From Neoechinorhynchus agilis (Eukaryota > Acanthocephala): DNA of 64,000 nucleotides. Position 1 is the first letter of the stretch. Each line of letters begins with the position of its first letter. The DNA is taken from NCBI GenBank assembly GCA_051530055.1, contig CM121342.1, positions 7,874,001-7,938,000 on the forward strand, in the 5' to 3' direction. The notes under the pieces were generated by a model. That model made no database searches, had not been told where the DNA came from, and was given only the letters and a program-made list of their open reading frames with translations. Position numbers and translations under genes: made by a program. Below, piece after piece: positions 12,301 to 22,640 of this stretch.

Positions 12301-15300
12301 CTCAACATTTTAGATTCCATTGAACAAAAATCACGCGACTCAGAATTGTGTTATTTTTTTGAATAAAAGAATCAACTCAGCGCCCACGCTCTTCGGATTG
12401 CGATTCGTGATAATCCTTCCACCGATTATAAGACTTGGAATTAACGGATTTTGATTGCAAGAATCTCGACAAAATGACGGAAAAATCGATCCGAAAAAGA
12501 GTGATCTCAACATTTTAGATTCCATTGAACAAAAATAACGCGACTCCGAATTGTGTTATTTTTTTGAATAAAAGAATCAACTCAGCGCCCACGCTCTTCG
12601 GATTGCGATTCGTGATAATCTCTCCCCCGATTATAAGACTTGGAATTTACGGATTTTGATGGCTAGAATCTCGGCAAAATGACGGAAAAATCCATCCGAA
12701 GAAGAGTGATCTCAACATTTTAGATTCCATTGAACAAAAATAACGCGACTCCGAATTGTGTTATTTTTTTGAATAAAAGAATCAACTCAGCGCCCACGCT
12801 CTTCGGATTGCGATTCGTGATAATCAATCCCCCGATTATAAGACTTGGAATTAACGGATTTTGATTGCTAGAATCTTTACAAAATGACGGAAAAATCCAT
12901 CCGAAAAAGAGTGATCTCAACATTTTAGATTCCATTGAACAAAAATCACGCGACTCCGAATTGTGTTATTTTTTTGAATAAAAGAATCAACTCAGCGCCC
13001 ACGCTCTTCGGATTGCGATTCGTGATAATCCCTCCCCCGATTATGAAACTTGGAATTAACGGATTTTGATTGCAAGAATCTCGACAAAATGACGGAAAAA
13101 TCGATCCGAAAAAGAGCTATCTCAACATTTTTAGATTCCATTGAACAAAAATCACGCGACTCAGAATTGTGTTATTTTTTTGAATAAAAGAATCAACTCA
13201 GCGCCCACGCTCTTCGGATTGCGATTCGTGATAATCCTTCCCCCGATTATAAGACTTGGAATTAACGGATTTTGATTGCAAGAATCTCGACAAAATGACG
13301 GAAAAATCCCTCCGAAAAAGAGTGATCTCAACATTTTAGATTCCATTGAACAAAAATCCCGCGACTCCGAATTGTGTTATTTTTTTGAATAAAAGAATCA
13401 ACTCCAGCGCCCACGCTCTTCGGATTGCGATTCGTGATAATCCCTCCCCGATTATAAGACTTGGAATTAACGGATTTTGATTGCAAGAATCTCGAAAAAA
13501 TGACGGAAAAATCCATCCGAAGAAGAGTGATCTCAACATTTTAGATTCCATTGAACAAAAATAACGCGACTCCGAATTGTGTTATTTTTTTGAATAAAAG
13601 AATCAACTCAGCGCCCACGCTCTTCGGATTGCGATTCGTGATAATCCCTCCCCCGATTATAAGACTTGGAATTAACGGATTTTGATGGCTAGAATCTCGA
13701 AAAAATGACGGAAAAATCCATCCGAAGAAGAGTGATCTCAACATTTTAGATTCCATTGAACAAAAATAACGCGACTCCGAATTGTGTTATTTTTTTGAAT
13801 AAAAGAATCAACTCAGCGCCCACGCTCTTCGGATTGCGATTCGTGATAATCAATCCCCCGATTATAAGACTTGGAATTAACGGATTTTGATGCCTAGAAA
13901 CTCGACAAAATGACGGAAAAATCCATCCGAAAAATAGTGATCTCAACATTTTAGATTCCATTGAACAAAAATCACGCGACTCCGAATTGTGTTATTTTTT
14001 TGAATAAAAGAATCAACTCAGCGCCCGCGCTCTTCGGATTGCGATTCGTGATAATCCCTCCCCCGATTATGAAACTTGGAATTAACGGATTTTGATTGCA
14101 AGAATCTCGACAAAATGACGGAAAAATGGATCCGAAAAAGAGTGATCTCAACATTTTAGATTCCATTGAACAAAAATCACGCGACTCAGAATTGTGTTAT
14201 TTTTTTGAATAAAAGAATCAACTCCGCGCCCACGCTCTTCGGATTGCGATTCGTGATAATCCCTCCCCCGATTATGAAACTTACGGAATTAACGAATTTT
14301 GATTGCAAAATCTCGAAAAAATGACGGAAAAATCCATCCGAAAGAAGAGTGATCTCAACATTTTAGATTCCATTGAACAAAAATAACGCGACTCGAATTG
14401 TGTTATTTTTTTGAATAAAAGAATCAACTCAGCGCCCACGCTCTTCGGATTGCGATTCGTTATAATCCCTCCCCCGATTATGAAACTTGGAATTAACGGA
14501 TTTTGATTGCAAGAATCTCGACAAAATGACGGAAAAATCGATCCGAAAAAGTGTGATCTCAACATTTTAGATTCCATTGAACAAAAATAACGCGACTCCA
14601 GTTATGTTATTTTTTGTATAAAAAGTCAACTCAGCGCCCACGCTCTTCGGATTGCGATTCGTGATAATCAATCCCCGATTATAAGACTTGAGATGTAACG
14701 GATTTTGATTGCAAAATCGAAAAATGACGGAAAAATCCATCGAAGAAGGTGATCTCAACATTTAGATTCCATTGAACAAAAATAACGCGACTCCGAATTG
14801 TGTTATTTTTTTGAATAAAAGAATCAACTCAGCGCCCGCACTCTTCGGATTGCGATTCGTGATAATCAATCCCCCGATTATAAGACTTGGAATTAACGGA
14901 TTTCGATGGCTAGAATCTCGAAAAAATGACGGAAAAATCCATCCGAAGAAGAGTGATCTCAACATTTTTAGATTCCATTGAACAAAAATAACGCGACTCC
15001 GAATTGTGTTATTTTTTTGAATAAAAGAATCAACTCAGCGCCCACGCTCTTCTGATTGCGATATTCGTGATAATCAATCCCCGATTATAAGACTTGAATT
15101 AACGGATTTTGATGGCTAGAATCTCGACAAAATGACGGAAAATCCATCCGAAAAAGGTGATCTCAACCTTTTAGATTCCATTGAACAAAATCACACGAAT
15201 TGTGTTATTTTTTGAATAAAAGAATCAACTCAGCGCCCACGCTCTTCGACGTGATAATCCCTCCCCCGATTATAAGACTTGGAATTAACGGATTTTGATG

Positions 15301-15690
15301 GCTAGAATCTCGACAAAATGACGGAAAAATCCATCCGAAAAAGAGTGATCTCAACATTTTTAGATTCCATTGAACAAAAATCACGCGACTCCGAATTGTG
15401 TTATTTTTTTGAATAAAAGAATCAACTCAGCGCCCACGCTCTTCGGATTGCGATTCGTGATAATCCCTCCCCCGATTATAAGACTTGGAATTAACGGATT
15501 TTGATGGCTAGAATCTCGACAAAATGACGGAAAAATCCATCCGAAAAAGAGTGATCTCAACATTTTAGATTCCATTGAACAAAAATCACGCGACTCCGAA
15601 TTGTGTTATTTTTTTGAATAAAAGAATCAACTCAGCGCCCACGCTCTTCGGATTGCGATTCGTGATAATCCCTCCCCCGAACTTGGAATT
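9301..15690. repeat. 205-206 bp satellite array, about 25 ordered copies plus scrambled edge
   Basis: From about 10260 to 15690 one unit repeats with a period of 205-206 bp (for example 'aagacttgga' at 11515 and 11721, and at 13251 and 13661, two units apart). Markers in one unit are 'ggaattaacggattttgat', 'gctagaatctcgacaaaatg', 'gtgatctcaacattttagat' and 'cagcgcccacgctcttcgga'. From 9301 to 10260 the same pieces appear shuffled and truncated. The period is not a multiple of three, so the many short frames across it are chance. Monomers near 14600-14760 and 15060-15250 carry many small deletions. The array stops about 45 bp from the stop codon of the next gene. Confidence 0.95.
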
Positions 15691-15735
15691 AAAGGAGGCG
15701 AAAGGCTTTGTGGATCTCTACGAGAATCTACGTTT

Positions 15736-16215
15736 TTATTTGTGTTTTTTGGCGGACAAGATCGAATTTTTTCCTGCGTCCATAATTTGTTTCATTTCAA
15801 AATTGAATAATGCATACGAAGTGATGAATCCTACAGTCATCGCGGTAAGCGCACCTTTCCCTTTGGCCATAATCCCATTCTTAGTAGCTCCACGGACACA
15901 AAGAGCGTATCCAGCGAATGCTGAAGTGCCAATAAAGCCCAATTTCAGAATTGAAATTCTCGGCGATGTGTCGTCTCTGAATTCCGCGACCTTTTGTCCA
16001 TAATTCGTCAAAGTGGAATACCATTGAGGTTTAAGACTGCGTTCCATGATACGAAGAACACTTGATGTTGCTCGCTCAATTGGTGCAGGAGCTCTCGATA
16101 TTGGCGGAGACACGAGATCTTCATAATGAAATTGAACCTTTCCTCCTTAAAGGTCCAATTTCTTCTAAATGTCGTCGTTGGACGGATAAATGGTGAGACC
16201 ATCAGTGCCTTTCAT
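15736..16215 (-). CDS. Small two-helix membrane protein, possibly mitochondrial (MICOS MIC26/27-like?)
   Basis: Two exons, 16200-16215 and 15736-16145, join across a 54-nt intron (donor gtctcacc, acceptor ctttaag) in correct phase. They give a protein of about 141 aa beginning MKGTDGGKVQFHYEDL. It has a Pro-rich N-terminus (PPISRAPAP), a helical middle and two Gly/Ala-rich hydrophobic segments (around ISILKLGFIGTSAFAGYAL and GALTAMTVGFITSYALF), and ends in a basic tail (AKKHK). This layout resembles apolipoprotein O family MICOS subunits, but residue identity is too weak to assign it. It is divergent from the dynamitin gene with 122 bp between start codons. Its stop lies about 45 bp from the satellite edge. 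Confidence 0.6.
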
Positions 16216-16337
16216 ATTGCGAGTGCAGGAATTGTTAGGGAATAATGTGATATCTCTTTTTTTGAAGAACCGGATCGGCACAGAAAGTTTCACTGTTAAA
16301 TGCTCTTTGATTTGTTCTTTTTTTAGCGAAAAATCAT
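16216..16337. promoter_or_regulatory. Shared divergent promoter region (small membrane protein / DCTN2)
   Basis: The 122-bp space lies between two start codons facing away from each other, so any promoters must sit here or inside the genes. It contains a pyrimidine-rich tract ending ttcttttttttag about 12 bases before the DCTN2 ATG, which looks like a splice acceptor and not a promoter element. No TATA box is evident. Confidence 0.45.
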
Positions 16338-18046
16338 ATGAACAGGGAACCAGTAGAAGAATCTGATTTCTTCGAAGGTGATGGATTGATTGAGCGAACG
16401 AGTTTGCCGAGAGTAGATCATTATCTACTCGCTTCACATGAAAGTTCTTTTAATCTCAATGACGATGCTATCGATTTGTTCGACGTTGATTTCGATTCCG
16501 CATATAATCTATTCAAAAAACAAGAAGGTCAGTTGGATGATTGAACGTCTTTCAAAATCTCTCTAATTGTGATTTAACTGTTTTGTGGTGGAGAAATTAA
16601 AATGATTTGAGGTTGATCGAAAGCCGCGTACGAGATTGTGTGCCTCCGAAACCAATCGGATTTTAATTTCTTCGCGCCATAAAACAACCAAAATATGAAC
16701 AGTTCAATCTTCAAACAATCGTGATTTAGACGAAAAAGGATTTGAGCGATTTCTGGACTCTGTTTGTGACGGTTCAAAGGTATCGCTTTTTGATCAATAG
16801 TAGAATGTTTAAGCAAAGAATTTAGGTATCCAAATCGTCTCTTCTAAAAAGGTACAAGGCTTTGTGCGAGGAACTTAGCCGTTTGGAGATTGAACTTGGT
16901 GAAGATGAGAAAATTCCTCGCGAAGGGCTAGTCAACGACGATTTGCGATTTGGATTGTTTGTCTAAAAATAATCGAAACTCGTCCAAATCTCGAGAGTCC
17001 GACCTTCTTTCCATTCTTGAATCTTCTTCTAACGTTAAAATGGAACCGGCCGTTGATCTAGAACCTAGCGATCCAATTGGCGATATAAAGCTCGAAATGA
17101 TTGACGCAAGGCTCGCTAAGCTCGAGCGGTCAGTGATGGGTCCACATTCCGTTGACGGAGTGATGGTAAGTGCCGAATTGAAGGATTTTAAAAGGCGGTT
17201 TTAGTCACATCTAGTTTTAGACTTGGCTTACTGAAGACATTCAGGACGACAAAACTTTGATTGTAAGAGAAACTGTTGCCTATTTTAGATACATAAGTGC
17301 AAAATAACTGAAGCGCTTGACTAAGTCAAAGTATTCCGGGTTTTTAAACTTGATTTCTATGGTTCTTTTAGTACCAAAAGCTTTGTACTCTGATATCAGT
17401 AGCAGGCTTAATGAAGATACTAGTTTAAAATAATAGTTTTAGACTACAAATGTGCTTAATATGATTCGTTTTCCTCACAGGCCGCCGCTCGAAACCTGAA
17501 ATCAACGATTCAATCACTAGACTGCTCATCAGCTATCAACTCTGAAGCCGTACAGTCCTTTCTCGCATCAATATCTAAACTTCCAGACCGATCACAGTTG
17601 GCGGATGAACTCCAAAACGAAAAAGTTAATGAGACTTTTTTGATAAATTAATATATTTTTGCATCTCAGGTTAAAGTTCTTAGTGAAATGATCCGGAAGT
17701 TCGACTCGAATGCCGATCTTATCCCAATGTTAATGGACAGACTCGCTACACTAAAATCGGTCCATCAAAGAGGTTAGCTTCTCTTATTCACAATCGAATC
17801 AAAAATCCATTCAAATAGTATCGTCATTTGATGAGCTCTTGAACACTGTGGATTCAGACCAGAGTATTCTAAAGAACCTATTGAGTTCTATAAATGAAAA
17901 TATAGATCGGGTAATACCAAAGGTCTTTAACGTCTTTTCATTTATGTTTTCAGCTTAAAGAACATGTCCAACAAAGTCTAACGGAATACGGTAGCAAACT
18001 TGATGAGTGCTCTAAACTTATATCTCTTAAAATGAACAAGGATTAA
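16338..18046 (+). CDS. DCTN2: Dynactin subunit 2 (dynamitin, p50)
   Basis: Dynamitin forms part of the dynactin shoulder and couples dynein to its cargo. The N-terminus (MNREPVEESDFFEGDGL) matches the conserved dynamitin opening NEPDVYETSDLPE in pattern. The second exon has LLKRYKALCEELSRLEIELG, equivalent to the YQRLLHEVQEL helix. Later coiled-coil segments end with KLDECSKLISLKMNKD. Exons lie near 16338-16530, 16829-16930, 16999-17166, 17220-17262, 17481-17624, 17671-17772, 17819-17909 and 17955-18046, with 45-60 nt GT-AG introns except the longer first and fourth. The exon 2 to exon 3 junction needs an unusual acceptor (cgagag) or an indel. The start follows a ttttttag acceptor. The product is about 315-320 aa, shorter than the ~400 aa vertebrate protein. 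Confidence 0.85.
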
Positions 18047-18420
18047 CTGCTTACTACTTTGAATTCTACGAGCACCGTTAAGCGGAACTTTGTAAACACA
18101 CTTAGATTTTCATTTTTGATGAGAAAATGACCCGATCTCAAAAATAATACACAAATTTATTAGCATTTGAACGGTCGAAATTCCTATCTGTTCTCTTCTT
18201 CATTCTGCTTATAAAAGGACAATTACTCAGACTTTATAATTCAACTTCCGAAATATCATTTGAAGTTTATCGTCTTTCACAGTATAAAATTTCCTTATCT
18301 TCGGACTGCGATTCCTCTTATTTCCAAAAAGCTGGACTTTTTCAACTTCTTGCTTGTCTTAAAAATCAATAGAATTATTCTTTCCTTTTCCTACTTTTAA
18401 TTCTTTTTTACTGTCGTATT

Positions 18421-19251
18421 TTAGGCCAATTTTTCCAATTGACATAACTTTTCAGTAACTTCTTCAAGCTGTAATCGAAGACACTCCTTGGATTCTGCAA
18501 TATCCTTCACTTTTTGTCTCTCCAAAGACAGCTCCACTTTTAAATGCTCGTTTTGTTCAATCAAACTTTTTAAATTCATGAGTGCATCCGAACAAGACTT
18601 TGTCTTGATAGAGAGCTCATCTTTAAGGCGTTTGTTGTCCTGAATTAAATAAGCCATCCGTTTCTCGAATTCAATGACGTTACTCGAATTTCGTTCATTC
18701 TTGATATCTTCTTTTGCCGCATGATCTTCCGATTTCGTATAATTCGATTCATGGTCATTTTCCGACAAATTCCTAACATTATTTGTTTTCATTTTGTTAA
18801 GGAGATCCGCAACCTTTCGGTGTTCACTTCTCGCCGATCTTTTGGTTGCATCTGTAATCGCACCTCTGAGTAAAACTTCACGATAATCATTATCATTCAT
18901 CGTCAGGATTGAGATGAGACCAACCAAAAAGTCCTGCTCGTCCTCGCTGAGCTTTTGGCAAACTTCAAGAAAAAATGGGTTTACTTCTTGAGTCGAAAGT
19001 CCATAAGAAATAAACATTAGAAATAAAATAACACGTCCAATTGGTTCATTTATTTGAAGGCTCATTTGAAAATGGGTTTCTAGAAATTTCTTGATTTCTC
19101 CAGGCTTCTTTCCTTTCAATTCAAAATTAGGATTCATTGAGCTCTCCAGAACTTGTTTGCAAATATCGTTCAAAACATTGTACAAAATGTTAACATCATT
19201 TGACGTGAAACAGCGCCTTATTTTGCTTTTTAGTGGCGAAGTTTTTGACAT
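18421..19251 (-). CDS. Helical N-terminal domain plus C-terminal coiled coil, unrecognised
   Basis: A single open frame of about 276 aa from MSKTSPLKSKIRRCF. An upstream in-frame ATG at 19305 is possible, but an acceptor-like 'tctactcag' lies between the two, favouring 19251. Residues 1-135 look like a compact all-helical domain. A charged linker follows, then a long heptad-rich coiled coil (about 185-276) with many Leu at a/d positions, ending EVTEKLCQLEKLA. Coiled-coil scaffold or centrosomal proteins look like this, but no family is recognised. It is convergent with DCTN2, 374 bp away. Confidence 0.7.
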   Translation of the reverse strand: MSKTSPLKSKIRRCFTSNDVNILYNVLNDICKQVLESSMNPNFELKGKKPGEIKKFLETHFQMSLQINEPIGRVILFLMFISYGLSTQEVNPFFLEVCQKLSEDEQDFLVGLISILTMNDNDYREVLLRGAITDATKRSARSEHRKVADLLNKMKTNNVRNLSENDHESNYTKSEDHAAKEDIKNERNSSNVIEFEKRMAYLIQDNKRLKDELSIKTKSCSDALMNLKSLIEQNEHLKVELSLERQKVKDIAESKECLRLQLEEVTEKLCQLEKLA

Positions 19252-19305
19252 CGCAATGAGCGCCCAGTTTGTTAAGGTTAACTGAGTAGAAGAATTTAAT
19301 ATCAT

Positions 19306-21360
19306 CGCAATAAGAATATTCTATGAAGGTTTGAAAGATTTGGAGTTGTGTGATATTTTGCTTTACAGCTATCGAGGAATCTAAGGCAGGATCTAAACTT
19401 TGGTCTTCTTAGAGCAATAAGAGATCGGGACGGTCATTTCGTTTATGTAAATGTTTTTAAAATCCTTTTCCGAAAATTGTTTTCTATAAAACAAGTTTAC
19501 GAAAACGTTTTTTGGTTTAAAAAGACTGTTGAGGTTTTAGTTTGAATTGAATAACATTAAGAATATAACAAAAAATCTAAAATCCTTAGTGGTTTTTTAA
19601 ATTAATTGAAAAGAATCGCGACTTTATAAAGGTTTGAAAAAAGCTTTGAAATTGTTGAATGTAGGTACCAAATTTTACAGAGAGATTTATCTCGTAAGTA
19701 TTTAAAAAGCCATCTTCCAAATAGAAGAAAGTTTTTTAAGGGATTGAAAAGTAAGTGCAAAAGTAGAAACGGACCAATTCTTTGTGGGAATCAACTTTTC
19801 GAAACGAAATGATGTTGCGCTCAGGCTTTTAATTTCAAGACGCAATTTCTTGCGACATTCGCAGAAATTCGGGGCCCAATGGTCGATCGAAAATGAGAGA
19901 TACCATTAATGATAGATAAATAAATTCTTAGTATTAATTCAGGAAGCTTGAGAAGTGGAGCAAATGCTTAAATGATGGAAATTTTTCAGATTCTAATAAT
20001 ATGGAATTTTTTCAAACAGTTTCGGATGAGCCACGAATGCTGGATAAATTCGTGGTGATAATTCGGATAGCAAGAATTGTGGAAAATTTGTCCGAGGTGG
20101 ATTACTTGTCAAAACGATGAAAAATTTAAAAATTTTAAAAATTGGACTTTTTTAAAGATTTCTCGTGAGCCATAAATCCTTAATAAATTAGCAAAAAAAA
20201 TTGAGAAATAAAAAATCTGGTAAAATTCGTTGATTAATTTTTCGCAATCTTCGTGTGATTCAGCTTTAGAATCAGATCGAATCTAGAACAAAGATTGTCT
20301 TTCACTTGTTTTATCTTTGCCATCAAGCGTGGAAAGTGTTTTTAAGATTTAAATATTTTACGGTCCACAGCTTTTTGTTAAAGGTTTTAAAAGACACGGT
20401 ACCATCTTTGGAATAAATGGGCGGTAATTCTCTAGCGAATATTTTTCGTCCAATTTCTTTAATGCTTTCAAAGGCAAGTAATAAATTGGGGATGTGAAAT
20501 TACGAAGCTGTTATAATTTTCCGTTGAAAACTTTAGAGAAAAACAAAGTTTAATGATGGAAATTAGTAGAAAATTGCTTCTTTATCGTATGGACAGGATA
20601 AGCGAGTGTATTAAGAAAGTCGAAACAAAAGATAATCGTAAGGCAGTTTACAAAGGCCGTTAAGAGGCAAGTATGCTTTCTTGTGTTGATTTGCTACACT
20701 AATAGGTCAGGCGTAACCTCGGATGCTGATTGGCGACAGCGATAAAAGTCTGCGATTTCATGGATCGAAATGGAAAGATTAAATAAATGTAAAATTTTTT
20801 AAAACAATTAATATGGAAGCTTAAAATACGAATATAGAGAACTGCGAAAACAACTTTTAGATGGGTACATCTTAGATAATAGATCTTTTTTTCTCTTCAA
20901 AATATAGAGAAATCAGTTGTTTAGCCTCATATAAAATAAACGCTTCAAAGAAAAAGTTATTTAAAAGGGCATGGAAAAAAAACTGATTTTTAAATCAATC
21001 AATCGATTGTATGTCGATCAAAACACTTATAAAACAAATGCGTTGCGAGATGCACGAAAGAATCAATGCTCGATTGGTAATTGGAAATCTATTGGTCACT
21101 TGGGAATATTAAGAAAATTTAAACAAAAATGTCTGCCTTTCATACACTTGGCGAAAAAACCAAACATTGACAAACAGATAAAATACTGAAGCTGGTAAGA
21201 CACCATTTTCAAATCTATCAAAGAGATCGAAAAAATCATTAATCTTTCCGATTTGTCATATGTTCTCAAAACGTTGACTTAGCCGCTAATTCATTTTCCG
21301 CTGCTTTGTGGTCAGACTGTAGTGAGATTTATGTGCAATTTACGAGTACAAAAGGAAGAA
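19306..21360. other. AT-rich intergenic region, no gene seen
   Basis: About 2 kb with no domain-bearing frame. One 72-codon frame near 20971-21189 is lysine-rich, lacks splice context and is probably chance. No terminal inverted repeats were noticed. The 131-bp tandem array follows directly. Confidence 0.5.
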
Positions 21361-22418
21361 TTTCGTGAGATTATCTCTTAGAATTTTCTTAATCTCAAAA
21401 AGAGTCCGTCGTTTTATTTTAATCTGGTTTTCAAAGTTCTGATCTAATCCAAAAATCGGTTTAAATTACGCCTCGAAAATCCTTTTTGAATTTTGTGAGA
21501 TTATCTCTTAGAATTTTCTTAATCTCAAAAAGAGTCCGTCGTTTTTAACGTTTTGATCTAATTCAAAAATCGGTTAAAATTACGCCTCGAAAATCTTTTT
21601 TGCATTTTGTGAGATTATCTCTTAGAATTTTCTTAATCTTAAAAATTAGCTCGTCGTTTTATTTTAATCTGGTTTTAACGTTTTGATCTAATCCAAAAAT
21701 CGGTTTAAATTGCGCCTCGAAAATCCTTTTTGAATTTTGTGAGATTATCTCTTAGAATTTTCTTAATCTTAAAAATTAGCGCGTCGTTTTATTTTAATCT
21801 GGTTTTTAAAGTTCTGATCTAATTCAAAAATCGGTTTAAATTACGCCTCGAAAATCTTTTTTGAATTTTGTGAGATTATCTCTTAGAATTTTCTTAATCT
21901 TAAAAATTAGCTCGTCGTTTTATTTTAATCTGGTTTTTAAAGTTCTGATCTAATTCAAAAATCGGTTTAAATTACGCCTCGAAAATCTTTTTTGAATTTT
22001 GTGAGATTATCTCTTAGAATTTTCTTAATCTTAAAAATTAGCTCGTCGTTTTATTTTAATCTGGTTTTTAAAGTTCTGATCTAATTCAAAAATCGGTTTA
22101 AATTACGCCTCGAAAATCTTTTTTGAATTTTGTGAGATTATCTCTTAGAATTTTCTTAATCTTAAAAATTAGCTCGTCGTTTTATTTTAATCTGGTTTTT
22201 AAAGTTCTGATCTAATTCAAAAATCGGTTTAAATTACGCCTCGAAAATCTTTTTTGAATTTTGTGAGATTATCTCTTAGAATTTTCTTAATCTTAAAAAT
22301 TAGCTCGTCGTTTTATTTTAATCTGGTTTTTAAAGTTCTGATCTAATTCAAAAATCGGTTTAAATTACGCCTCGAAAATCTTTTTTGAATTTTGTGAGAT
22401 TATCTCTTAGAATTTTCA
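21361..22418. repeat. 131-bp tandem array, about 8 copies
   Basis: The unit runs 'tgtgagattatctcttagaa', then 'ttttcttaatcttaaaaatt', 'agctcgtcgttttattttaa', 'agttctgatctaattcaaaa' and 'atcggtttaaattacgcctc'. Starts at 21494, 21608, 21738, 21869, 22000 and 22131 show shorter first copies, then a fixed 131-bp period with almost identical sequence. This indicates recent homogenisation from the right side. The array lies about 220 bp upstream of the next gene's start codon. Confidence 0.95.
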
Positions 22419-22640
22419 GTTTTATTACCGAATTATAATTTTATAAATGGGATTAAATTAGGCCTTAAAAGTTGATTTAATTTCGTGTACATAAATACCT
22501 TTTTTTAGTTTTGGTTTTCAGAAATGAAATGTAGACTAGAAAAGGTATTTTTGTCATAGATGTTAAAGTTGCATAGCTAAAAATATTTTATTCGGATATT
22601 TTTTTATAGATCAGATTGATAAAGTGTGCGCTCACGATTT

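Noticed and set aside
9301-15690. Dozens of 60-117 codon frames on both strands
   Set aside because: All are the same satellite unit read in different frames. The period is not a multiple of three, so no protein continues through the array.
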